A DNA stretch of 64,000 bases, from positions 1-64,000 of the forward strand of contig NZ_MIKA01000050.1 of NCBI RefSeq assembly GCF_001730295.1, read 5' to 3'. A model generated the notes under the pieces. It saw nothing but the letters and a program-made list of their open reading frames with translations, searched no databases and was not told the DNA's origin. Below are positions 1 through 6,842 of the stretch, one piece after another; position 1 is the first letter of the stretch; the number at the start of each line of letters is the position of its first letter. The translations under genes and the position numbers were made by a program. Source of the DNA: Enterococcus plantarum (GTDB lineage: Bacteria; Bacillota; Bacilli; Lactobacillales; Enterococcaceae).

Positions 1-2
1 AA

Positions 3-203
3 GTCCAAAAACCATCTGAAGTGAATAACGTAACGGTGCTGTATCAAGCCTCTACAAGTCCAGAGAAAATAGGCAGTCAAGCTGGAGAAGTGAAGCGGGA
101 TTGGTGGGACAACAACAAACAAATATTAAATAATATTGAGAAAAGTTTTAAGAAACTTAATACTATATTTGATCCGGCAAAACAAATTGCAAGTATGTTA
201 TAA
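3..203 (+). CDS. Lipase-toxin N-terminal fragment, 5' end outside window
   Basis: The reading frame is open from the window edge (codon phase starts at base 3), so the true start lies upstream. The visible 66 residues match residues about 62-120 of the full toxin at 4084-5370, including the strand VTVLYQASTSP and the helix NNKQILNNIEKS. The protein then ends with the short tail QIASML. It lacks the GHSQ nucleophile elbow and so cannot be a working lipase. It is one of a series of truncated copies in the array, and whether it is translated is unknown. Confidence 0.7.
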   Translation, partial: VQKPSEVNNVTVLYQASTSPEKIGSQAGEVKRDWWDNNKQILNNIEKSFKKLNTIFDPAKQIASML

Positions 204-236
204 ATTACTTAATAAAATAATTTTGAGGTGTCTTAG

Positions 237-689
237 ATGAAAAAGGATAAAAAAGAGAAGGAACGAGCTCTCTCTGAGGCGAAAAAAATCAAAATAAGGA
301 CGTTTTATTCTATTTTAGGAATATGTTTAGTGATTGTGATAGGAATAGGAGGAAAAGTATATATGGATAACAAACGATTCAATGGTGAAATGGTGAGTGT
401 AGTAAAGAGTGGTCAAGCAAAACATATAATTGAAGAAGGATTGAAAAATATAGATTCTAATGCGTTGACACCAGAGGGAGTTATAAAGTCATACGATATA
501 GATTATGAAAGTATTGAACATAATCCTATGGGGGGAATTAATGGTAAATTGTATATAAATAATACAAAAAATTTATATGCTACGTTCATTTTAGATGTTG
601 ATTCTGAAGGTAATTTAAATAGAAATCATGGAATTTCAAGTTATTCATCTGAATTAGATAATATGTTAAAGGAGAAAAATAATGGGTAA
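237..689 (+). CDS. Small membrane-anchored DUF1310-like protein, putative immunity protein (unit 2)
   Basis: The 150-residue product has a lysine-rich N terminus, one membrane segment at about residues 24-43, and an outward-facing domain of about 100 residues with the motif YDIDYESIEHNPMGGI. This layout resembles the DUF1310 family. The Cys in the membrane segment is not a proper lipobox and is Phe in the next copy, so it is an N-terminal anchor rather than a lipoprotein. Its pairing with a secreted-lipase gene suggests it protects the envelope from the toxin, by analogy with the TilA immunity lipoproteins of staphylococcal TslA. Residues after NPMGG differ strongly between copies. The stop overlaps the next start by 8 nt. 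Confidence 0.7.
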   Translation: MKKDKKEKERALSEAKKIKIRTFYSILGICLVIVIGIGGKVYMDNKRFNGEMVSVVKSGQAKHIIEEGLKNIDSNALTPEGVIKSYDIDYESIEHNPMGGINGKLYINNTKNLYATFILDVDSEGNLNRNHGISSYSSELDNMLKEKNNG

Positions 690-1062
690 AGCATATACAG
701 ATGATGAACGTGTTCAAATAACAAAAAAAGAGTATGATAATTTGAATGAGAATGATCCAGTTACCATTAATAACGGAGAAAAAATAGGCTATGTATCAAA
801 AGTAGTAAATGATAAAAAAACAGGAGAACAAGCTTTTATTATCACTGACGGCAATCCCAAAATACAAAAACCGTCTGAAGTGAATAACGTAACGGTGCTG
901 TATCAAGCCTCTACAAGTCCAGAGCAAATAGGCAGTCAAGCTGGAGAAGTGAAGCGGGATTGGTGGGACAACAACAAACAAATATTAAATAATATTGAGA
1001 AAAGTTATAAGAAACCGAATACTATGTTCGATCCGACCAAACAAATTGCAAGTATATTATAG
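682..1062 (+). CDS. Truncated lipase-toxin N terminus (unit 2)
   Basis: The 126-residue product matches the first ~120 residues of the full lipase at 4084 and then stops after DPTKQIASIL. Residues 1-35 differ from the other copies, whereas the stretch starting IGYVSKVVNDKKTGEQAF is identical. It keeps the oxyanion-hole-like strand (YQAS, Gly-to-Ala relative to YQGS in the full protein) but has no catalytic Ser, Asp or His. The start overlaps the immunity gene, which implies translational coupling. It may be an orphan module for recombination, a decoy, or simply a relic. The sequence does not say which. Confidence 0.65.
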   Translation: MGKAYTDDERVQITKKEYDNLNENDPVTINNGEKIGYVSKVVNDKKTGEQAFIITDGNPKIQKPSEVNNVTVLYQASTSPEQIGSQAGEVKRDWWDNNKQILNNIEKSYKKPNTMFDPTKQIASIL

Positions 1063-1096
1063 TTTACTTATGAAAAATGATTTTGAGGTGTCTTAG

Positions 1097-1537
1097 ATGA
1101 AAAAGGATAAAAAAGAGAAGGAACGAGCTCTCTCTGAGGCGAAAAAAATCAAAATAAGGACGTTTTATTCTATTTTAGGAATATTTTTATTGATGGTTAT
1201 AGGCATAGGAGGAAAAGTGTATATGGACAATAAACGATTCAATGATGAAATGGTGAATGTGGTAAAAAGCGGGCAAGCAAAAAGAGAGATAGAAATAGGG
1301 TTAAAAAACTTGGATTCAAAAGCTTTAACGCCAGAGGGAATTATCAAATCTTATGAAATAGATTATGAGAGTATAGAACACAATCCTATGGGTGGGATTA
1401 TGTATGAGGTTGTTGTTAATCAGGATAAGGATTTAACAATAGAATTTGATATAAGTAAAGACTCAGATGGCTTAAAAAATGGTGGTGCAGTAATTTCAGA
1501 AAAATTGAGTGATCTTTTGGAAAATAAGGAGGAATAA
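1097..1537 (+). CDS. Small membrane-anchored DUF1310-like protein, putative immunity protein (unit 3)
   Basis: A 146-residue paralogue of the gene at 237. The first ~100 residues are nearly identical, with the same KKDKKEKERALSEAKK start and one membrane segment with Phe in place of Cys. The C-terminal ~45 residues after NPMGGIMYEV are unrelated in detail to the other copies. That pattern, a constant anchor with a variable exposed end, is what would be expected of a set of immunity proteins with different specificities. The start follows the array's conserved GAGGTG ribosome site. Confidence 0.7.
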   Translation: MKKDKKEKERALSEAKKIKIRTFYSILGIFLLMVIGIGGKVYMDNKRFNDEMVNVVKSGQAKREIEIGLKNLDSKALTPEGIIKSYEIDYESIEHNPMGGIMYEVVVNQDKDLTIEFDISKDSDGLKNGGAVISEKLSDLLENKEE

Positions 1538-1538
1538 T

Positions 1539-1919
1539 ATGCCTAATTTTACAGATGAACAAAGAGTAGAAATTGCAGAACGAGAGTATAAAGATTTAAA
1601 AGTTAATACGAAAGTAACTATCGATGATGGAAAAACAACAATAGGCTATGTATCAAAAGTAGTGAACGATAAAAAAACAGGAGAACAAGCTTTTATTATC
1701 ACTGACGGCAATCCCAAAATACAAAAACCGTCTGAAGTGAATAACGTAACGGTGCTGTATCAAGCCTCTACAAGTCCAGAGCAAATAGGCAGTCAAGCTG
1801 GAGAAGTGAAGCGGGATTGGTGGGACAACAACAAGCAAATCTTAAATAATATTGAGAAAAGTTACAAGAATCCTAATACTATATTCGATCCGACCAAACA
1901 AATTGCAAGTATGTTATAG
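1539..1919 (+). CDS. Truncated lipase-toxin N terminus (unit 3)
   Basis: A start at ATG 1539 is preferred over the longer upstream frame (1509) because AAGGAGG sits 7-9 nt before it and the product then begins MPNFTDEQRVEIAE, like its paralogues. The 126-residue protein ends DPTKQIASML. The first ~35 residues are copy-specific and the rest is almost identical to units 2 and 6. No lipase catalytic triad is present. It lies directly after its unit's putative immunity gene. Confidence 0.65.
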   Translation: MPNFTDEQRVEIAEREYKDLKVNTKVTIDDGKTTIGYVSKVVNDKKTGEQAFIITDGNPKIQKPSEVNNVTVLYQASTSPEQIGSQAGEVKRDWWDNNKQILNNIEKSYKNPNTIFDPTKQIASML

Positions 1920-1953
1920 ATTACTTAATATAAATAATTTTGAGGTGTCTTAG

Positions 1954-2396
1954 ATGAAAAAGGATAAAAAAGAGAAGGAACGAGCACTCTCTGAGGTAAA
2001 AAAATCAAAACAAGGACGTTTTATTCTATTTTAGGAATATTGTTATTGATTATTATAGGAATAGGAGGAAAAGTCTATATGGATAACAAACGATTCAATG
2101 ATGAAATGGTAAATGTGGTAAAAAGTGGACAAGCAAAAAAGGAAATAGAAATAGGGTTAAAGAACTTAGATTCAAAAGCTTTAACGCCAAAAGGAGTAAT
2201 CAGGTCGTACGAAATAGATTATGAAAGTATTGAACATAATCCTATGGGTGCTATTATGTTTGATGTGATTATTAATAAAGATGATAAGCTTGTTGCTAAA
2301 TTCGATTTAAATAATCATTCAAATATTGTGGAGGTTGGCGGTATTGGTTTGTCAGAAAATTTATCAGATTTAGTTAAAGGAGTAGAATATGACTAA
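1954..2396 (+). pseudogene. Frameshifted DUF1310-like immunity gene (unit 4)
   Basis: The conserved start (ATG 1954, MKKDKKEKERALSEV) is intact, but the run of A after GAGGT is seven long here and eight in the equivalent place in unit 5 (codons GTA AAA AAA ATC). The one-base loss shifts the frame, and an open frame resumes only from ATG 2040 inside the membrane segment. The C-terminal domain, with ESIEHNPMGAIMFDVII and a copy-specific tail, is still readable. It is either a dead copy or one that could be restored by slippage in the A-tract. Confidence 0.75.
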
Positions 2397-2756
2397 TTTT
2401 ACAGATGAAGAACGTAAACTCATTGCAGAACAAGAATAAAAAAATTGGACGGTTAATGATGAAGTAACGATTAATAAAGGGAAAAAATCTATAGGCTATG
2501 TATCAAAAGTAGTGAATGATAAAAAAACAGGGGAACAAGCTTTTATCATTACAGACGGCAATCTCAAAATACAAAAACCGTCTGAAGTGAATACTGTATC
2601 AAGGCTCTAAAAGTCCAGGGAAAATAGGCAATCAAACTGGGGAAGTAAAGAGTGATTGGTGGGACAACAACAAACAAATTTTAAATAATATTGAGAAAAG
2701 TTTTAAGAGCCCAATACTATACTTGATCTGCCAAACAAATGACAAGTATGTTATAG
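2389..2756 (+). pseudogene. Decayed lipase-toxin N-terminal fragment (unit 4)
   Basis: Translation from ATG 2389 gives MTNFTDEERKLIAEQE and then stops: a TAA stands where the paralogues have a Tyr codon (TAT). The rest of the conserved block is recognisable downstream, but bases are missing in the VNNVTVLYQ stretch and near the 3' end. Unit 4 has therefore lost both of its genes, which shows that not every cassette is under selection. Confidence 0.8.
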
Positions 2757-2789
2757 ATTACTTAATAAAATAATTTTGAGGTGTTTTAG

Positions 2790-3221
2790 ATGAAAAAGGA
2801 TAAAAAAGAGAATGAACACGCGCTCTCTGAGGTAAAAAAAATCAAAACAAGGACGTTTTATTCTATTTTAGGAATATGTTTAGTGATTGTGATAGGAATA
2901 GGAGGAAAAGTGTATATGGATAACAAGAGGTTTCATGATGAAATGGTGAATGTGGTGAAGAGTACTCAAGCAAAACAAATAATTGAAGATGAGTTAAAAG
3001 GATTAGATCCGAGAGCATTAACACCTGAAGGAAAAATTAAAGTCTATGAAATTAATTATAAAAGTATTGAGCATAATCTTATGGGTGGAATAATGTTTGA
3101 AATAATTATTAATAAAGATGAAGAGTTAACATTAGGTTTAAATATAGGTAAATCTTCTGGCAAATTAAAAAGTGGAGTAGTGATTTTATCAGAAAAATTA
3201 AGTGACGATTTCGATAATTGA
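2790..3221 (+). CDS. Small membrane-anchored DUF1310-like protein, putative immunity protein (unit 5)
   Basis: An intact 143-residue paralogue: basic N terminus, one membrane segment (about 24-42), the motif INYKSIEHNLMGGIMFE, and a divergent C-terminal tail. Asn-Pro of the motif is Asn-Leu here. The A-tract that is broken in unit 4 is intact. It is followed after 10 nt by the toxin fragment of the same unit. Confidence 0.7.
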   Translation: MKKDKKENEHALSEVKKIKTRTFYSILGICLVIVIGIGGKVYMDNKRFHDEMVNVVKSTQAKQIIEDELKGLDPRALTPEGKIKVYEINYKSIEHNLMGGIMFEIIINKDEELTLGLNIGKSSGKLKSGVVILSEKLSDDFDN

Positions 3222-3231
3222 GGAGGATAAT

Positions 3232-3615
3232 ATGACGAATTTTACAGATGAACAAAGAGTAGAAATTTCAAAGGCTGAATATAATGATTTGAAAACTAAT
3301 AAAAAAGTAAAAATTAATGGTGGAACAATAGGCTATGTATCAAAAGTAGTGAATGATAAAAAAACAAGGGAACAGGCTTTTATCATCACTGACGGCAATC
3401 CGAAAGTACAAAAACCGTCTGAAGTGAATAACGTAACGGTGCTGTATCAAGGTTCTACAAGCCCAGAGAAAATAGGCAGTCAAGCTGGAGAAGTGAAGCG
3501 TGATTGGGGGAACAACAAACAAATCTTAAATAATATCGAGAAAAGTTATAAAAAAACCGAATACTATATTCGATCCGACCAAACAAATGACAAGTATGTT
3601 ATAGTTTACTTATGA
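3232..3615 (+). CDS. Truncated lipase-toxin N terminus with frameshifted tail (unit 5)
   Basis: ATG 3232 is preceded by GAGGAGG and gives MTNFTDEQRVEISKAEY, so the longer upstream frame (3202) is rejected. The product carries YQGS as in the full toxin, but one codon is lost (KRDWGNN for KRDWWDNN). A frame change in the A-run near 3548 replaces the normal NTIFDPTKQ end with an unrelated tail. It is probably a decaying copy. Confidence 0.6.
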   Translation: MTNFTDEQRVEISKAEYNDLKTNKKVKINGGTIGYVSKVVNDKKTREQAFIITDGNPKVQKPSEVNNVTVLYQGSTSPEKIGSQAGEVKRDWGNNKQILNNIEKSYKKTEYYIRSDQTNDKYVIVYL

Positions 3616-3638
3616 AAAATGATTTTGAGGTGTCTTAG

Positions 3639-4091
3639 ATGAAAAATGATAAAAAAGAGAAGGAACGAGCTCTCTCTGAGGTGAAAAAAATCAAAATAAG
3701 GACGTTTTATTCTATTTTAGGAATATGTTTAGTGATTATGATAGGAATAGGAGGAAAAGTCTACATGGATAACAAACGATTTAAAGATGAGATGTTAAAT
3801 GTGGTAAATAGTGGTCAGGCAAAACAAGTTTATGAAAAAACATTAAAAAATGCAGATTCAAAAGCTTTAACTTCAGAAGGAATAATTAAATCATATAAAG
3901 TGGATTATGATAGTGTGGAACATAATCCTATGGGAGGAATAATGCTTAAATTGATTATCAATGATGATAATCAATTGTATATTCGAGTGACTTTAGATCA
4001 AGAAGAAAATGGGAGATTAACTAACAGTTCTGGTGGAGGGTCACTGCCCTTGGAAGATATGTTAGAGAAAGGGAATATGAATAATGACTAA
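3639..4091 (+). CDS. Small membrane-anchored DUF1310-like protein, putative immunity to the adjacent lipase
   Basis: The last copy in the array, 150 residues, overlapping the start of the full-length lipase gene by 8 nt. It has the conserved basic N terminus, one membrane segment, DYDSVEHNPMGGIMLKL and a unique C-terminal tail rich in Gly and Ser. Being coupled to the only intact toxin makes it the best candidate for the cognate immunity protein. The function is inferred from position and from the analogy with TslA/TilA, not from any catalytic motif. Confidence 0.7.
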   Translation: MKNDKKEKERALSEVKKIKIRTFYSILGICLVIMIGIGGKVYMDNKRFKDEMLNVVNSGQAKQVYEKTLKNADSKALTSEGIIKSYKVDYDSVEHNPMGGIMLKLIINDDNQLYIRVTLDQEENGRLTNSSGGGSLPLEDMLEKGNMNND

Positions 4092-5370
4092 TTACTCAGA
4101 TAAGCAACGAGTTGATATTGCTAAAAATGAATATGATGACTATAAAGAAGGCGAACCTGTATACATTGATGATAGAAATACAAAAATAGGCTACGTATCA
4201 AAAGTAGTGAACGATAAAAAAACAGGAGAACAAGCTTTTATTATCACTGACGGCAATCCCAAAATACAAAAACCGTCTGAAGTGAATAACGTAACGGTGC
4301 TGTATCAAGGCTCTACAAGTCCAGAGCAAATAGGCAGTCAAGCTGGAGAAGTGAAGCGGGATTGGTGGGACAACAACAAGCAAATCTTAAATAATATCGA
4401 GAAAAGTTATAAAAAACCGAATACTATATTCGATCCGACCAAACAAATGAAATCTTCTGCTAAAACGCTAAATAATGCGATGGACAAATATTCCAATGCT
4501 CGCTTTGATGTATATGGTCATTCTCAAGCTTCTTCAAATGCCCAATATGCTTTAGGCGCATTGGATTCACAAGAGAAGTTAGACCGAGTGAATGGTGCCT
4601 TTCTTTATCAAGGGCCGAATGCGTATTGTATGATGACAGAAAAGCAACGAAAACGAGTAGCTCAGTTAAAAGACCGTATCTTTAATTTCGTAGATGAAAA
4701 AGATATTGTGCCTATTGGCTATAGACATACAGATTGGAACATTAAATTGCGCCATGTAGGAATGCTTATTTTTATTGATTCAAAGAAAAAAGGAATGATT
4801 GACCAACATATGTGGGGTGGATATCAGTTTAAGAACGGAAACCTACAAGTAACAAAGGAATCGTTAGTACAATTCCAACAAGCCAAACATGCGTATAATC
4901 TGTTGATTATGCGTGAGCAAGTGAAGAACTTAGAACAATTAAAGAAGAAATTCACGGCAAGTGGTGGGGGGCTGTCGTCTGGTGAACAAATTTATTTAGA
5001 TGATAGTCAAGCCTTAGCGGTTGTGAGCCATGCTTCCTCAGAATTTAAAACCGCGATGTTATCAGTTGTGATGGTGTATCAAAAAGGCATACAAAACGCA
5101 GAAAAATTATGGACAGAAACGTTAACAGATGCTCGATCGATTGGGACTGATTTATCTGAAGGAGAAATCAAATCTGCCCTAGCAGAAGGTGGTTGTACAG
5201 AACAAAGTATTGTGACAGAACCCGTGAATGAGTACAAAGAAAAAATAAATAAAGCCAAAAAAATGGATGAAAAATTCAATCAATTAGCAAAAGAAATAAG
5301 AGCTAAGATGACCGAATTAGTACAACGAGACCAAGAATTAGCAAAACAATTAAAAGGACTTGTGTCGTAA
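4084..5370 (+). CDS. Putative T7SS lipase toxin with reverse (N-terminal lipase, C-terminal helical) layout
   Basis: The 428-residue product has a class-3-lipase-like N-terminal half: an oxyanion-type strand VTVLYQGST (about 71-79), the nucleophile elbow YGHSQASSN with Ser147, and candidate acid and base at Asp207 (DEKDIVPIG) and His242 (DQHMWGG). Residues about 255-428 are predicted to be mostly helical, with heptad-like stretches (LEQLKKKF, EYKEKINKAKKMDEKF), and resemble an LXG-type targeting half. No signal peptide is seen. Lipase first and helical targeting domain last is the arrangement reported for Staphylococcus aureus TslA, a T7SS-exported lipase. Two small helical genes follow directly and would be its export partners. 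Residues 1-120 are shared with the truncated array copies. Confidence 0.75.
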   Translation: MTNYSDKQRVDIAKNEYDDYKEGEPVYIDDRNTKIGYVSKVVNDKKTGEQAFIITDGNPKIQKPSEVNNVTVLYQGSTSPEQIGSQAGEVKRDWWDNNKQILNNIEKSYKKPNTIFDPTKQMKSSAKTLNNAMDKYSNARFDVYGHSQASSNAQYALGALDSQEKLDRVNGAFLYQGPNAYCMMTEKQRKRVAQLKDRIFNFVDEKDIVPIGYRHTDWNIKLRHVGMLIFIDSKKKGMIDQHMWGGYQFKNGNLQVTKESLVQFQQAKHAYNLLIMREQVKNLEQLKKKFTASGGGLSSGEQIYLDDSQALAVVSHASSEFKTAMLSVVMVYQKGIQNAEKLWTETLTDARSIGTDLSEGEIKSALAEGGCTEQSIVTEPVNEYKEKINKAKKMDEKFNQLAKEIRAKMTELVQRDQELAKQLKGLVS

Positions 5371-5385
5371 ATAATAGGAGAAAAA

Positions 5386-5691
5386 ATGAAAGCAGAAGAA
5401 GAATTACTAAGAGATTATCAAAGAAATAGGGCAGAATTAGAAGAACAAGAAGATACAGTGAAACGATATATGCGAAAAGGACAGGATTACACCCAGGAAA
5501 TCTTTTTTCAAGTACGTCAGATACTAGGGAAAAGAAGCACTTCTATGGAGTCGATAATGGAAACTCAACGAGAATTACAGCGAAATGAAGACCATTATAT
5601 AGAAGAATTAGTACAGGAGCGCAAAGAGCTTATACTGCAACAAGAAGAAGTCGAACAATTTTATCGAAAGAAACGTCAAGAATTAACATAA
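5386..5691 (+). CDS. Small helical T7SS partner protein (DUF3958/Lap2-like)
   Basis: A 101-residue, strongly charged, almost entirely helical protein with an Arg/Glu/Gln-rich coiled-coil pattern and no signal peptide. It starts 15 nt after the lipase stop with an AGGAG site. In LXG and TslA loci, small helical-hairpin proteins (DUF3958/Lap2, or Tla proteins) bind the toxin's helical domain and are needed for its secretion. Size, composition and position all fit, but sequence recognition is by pattern only. Confidence 0.6.
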   Translation: MKAEEELLRDYQRNRAELEEQEDTVKRYMRKGQDYTQEIFFQVRQILGKRSTSMESIMETQRELQRNEDHYIEELVQERKELILQQEEVEQFYRKKRQELT

Positions 5692-5704
5692 TAGGAGGAA
5701 AAAG

Positions 5705-5980
5705 TTGTTGGTAAAAGATGAAAAAGAACGAAAAGAACGAGAAAAAGCATTCCGAAAAGAGAGTCAACGACTCGCAATAAAAGGGCTTGGGAAAAGCACG
5801 AATGAACAAAAAAACAAAGATAAAGAATCAATAAAAACAAAAGGAGAAACCGAACTAAAAGACGCAGCTGCGATGATAGGGACGACAGGAAGCTCATTTC
5901 AAGAGTCGGTAAAAGGACAATTCGGTAAAAAAGTGACAGAAGTATTTGAGCAACAAAAACAAACAATGGATCATTTTTAA
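5705..5980 (+). CDS. Small helical T7SS partner protein (Lap1/Tla-like)
   Basis: A 91-residue product starting at TTG 5705 (or TTG 5708), placed 5-8 nt after AGGAGG; no ATG gives a better start. The first half is highly charged (many Lys and Glu). The second half has the WXG100-like features of DUF3130-type partners, with small residues around AAAMIGTTGSSFQESVKGQF and a helix ending at residue 91. It is the last gene of the lipase operon. Its role as a co-secreted chaperone is inferred from the locus layout. Confidence 0.5.
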   Translation: MLVKDEKERKEREKAFRKESQRLAIKGLGKSTNEQKNKDKESIKTKGETELKDAAAMIGTTGSSFQESVKGQFGKKVTEVFEQQKQTMDHF

Positions 5981-5986
5981 AAAGAG

Positions 5987-6495
5987 GAATCGTTTTATCT
6001 TTTTAGAACAGTTGAGATAGATAAAAGAATATTGAATAAACTGGTATCCAATGCTCAAAAAAAATAAGGTATTATGGCTAGTGTTGTTCTATCGATGTTG
6101 ATTGGAAGACCAGTTTACAAACTATCGACTATTTTTTTTCAAGAGCTTGATGTTACTTCTGAAATAGATAAACGTGCAATTTATTTACTGATAACGTTTG
6201 GCTGTTTGCTTATTTTTAGATCTATCATTATGTTCTACAATAAGCATAAACTTAGAAAAGTATTATCTGTAGTAGGTTGCAAAGTAACAATTGGAATTGA
6301 GAAAGAGAGTATTACAAGAAGCATAGTATGATTCGATTGATTTTGATAGTCATGATTGCAGTAGGGATAATCTATATAACGATTGTTTATCTGTTTGATT
6401 TCATTTTAGTTTTTATTTTAAGTGTACTTATTTTTATATTTATGAATAGAAGTTATTTATTTCCATATGGTAATCGTTTTCGGATAAAAGACTAG
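5987..6495 (+). pseudogene. Broken DUF443-family (TsaI-like) membrane protein gene
   Basis: Three pieces of one membrane protein can be joined. From 5987 the frame reads ...FRTVEIDKRILNKL, then a TAA at 6065 interrupts it (probably a former Tyr codon), then it continues in the same frame as GIMASVVLSMLIGRP to 6331. The last part (ATG 6328-6495, 55 residues, two hydrophobic stretches) lies in another frame. The order of motifs (hydrophobic Gly-rich helix, IDKR, long hydrophobic helix ending in YNKHKLRK, two terminal helices) matches the five-helix DUF443 family. That family includes TsaI, the immunity protein of the T7SS toxin TspA. The N-terminal ~40 residues expected of the family are missing. 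It appears non-functional. Confidence 0.6.
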
Positions 6496-6676
6496 GAGAT
6501 TAAAAGAAATAAGGGTCAATAACTTTATGGTTTTTGACTCTTCGTCTATAAAGGATAGCAATGAAGAATGTATAGAGTAAAATTCAAGTAAAGTTTGTAA
6601 AAAGACATGTACATATTTATATCTTTTTGTTAGTATATATTTATAGAATAATTATCTCGCAGAGAGGAAGATTATT

Positions 6677-6826
6677 ATGTCAACGATTGTACTTGTAATA
6701 GCCCTTCTATCACTTTTTTTAGATAGATTTTTTCCTCAAAAAAATAGTAGTGAGTTACTAAAGTATTATAAATTTGTTTTAATAATCATAGCCATCTTAG
6801 AAATATTGAATGGATGGGTGCTATAG
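6677..6826 (+). CDS. 49-residue hydrophobic peptide, function unknown
   Basis: ATG 6677 lies 7 nt after AGAGAGGAAG and opens a 49-codon frame with two hydrophobic stretches (residues 2-14 and 32-47) around a short charged loop. Its stop codon sits in the loop of the terminator hairpin that it shares with the convergent bacteriocin-like gene. A small membrane peptide facing a bacteriocin gene could be a self-immunity peptide, but no family was recognised. The call rests on the ribosome site and the terminator. Confidence 0.45.
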   Translation: MSTIVLVIALLSLFLDRFFPQKNSSELLKYYKFVLIIIAILEILNGWVL

Positions 6827-6838
6827 CACCCATCCATT
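6809..6838. terminator. Bidirectional intrinsic terminator
   Basis: A perfect 13-bp inverted repeat (AATGGATGGGTGC / GCACCCATCCATT) around a TATA loop lies between two convergent genes, with A/T-rich flanks on both sides. It can end transcription from both strands. Confidence 0.85.
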
Positions 6839-6842
6839 ATTT

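Larger units (their letters stand above)
1..4440 (+). repeat. Tandem array of immunity/toxin-N-terminus cassettes
   Basis: Six successive copies of the same two-gene module lie head to tail; the first is cut by the window edge. Second genes or fragments begin before 3 and at 682, 1539, 2389, 3232 and 4084; first genes begin at 237, 1097, 1954, 2790 and 3639, giving a unit of 836-860 bp. Each unit has a conserved ribosome site and start (TTTTGAGGTGTCTTAGATG), a conserved 5' half of the membrane protein, a divergent middle, and a second conserved block ending in the toxin fragment. Many stretches are identical even at silent codon positions, so the copies are recent or kept alike by gene conversion. 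The array must extend left of the window. Confidence 0.9.

Noticed and set aside
19-203. Separate 60-residue gene starting at GTG 21
   Set aside because: The frame is open upstream to the window edge and matches the middle of the toxin fragment, so the apparent start is internal.
796-981. Reverse-strand open frames repeated in each cassette (also 1653-1838, 3340-3522, 4198-4383)
   Set aside because: They are mirror images of the conserved toxin-fragment block, have no ribosome sites, and appear only because the forward sequence is repeated.
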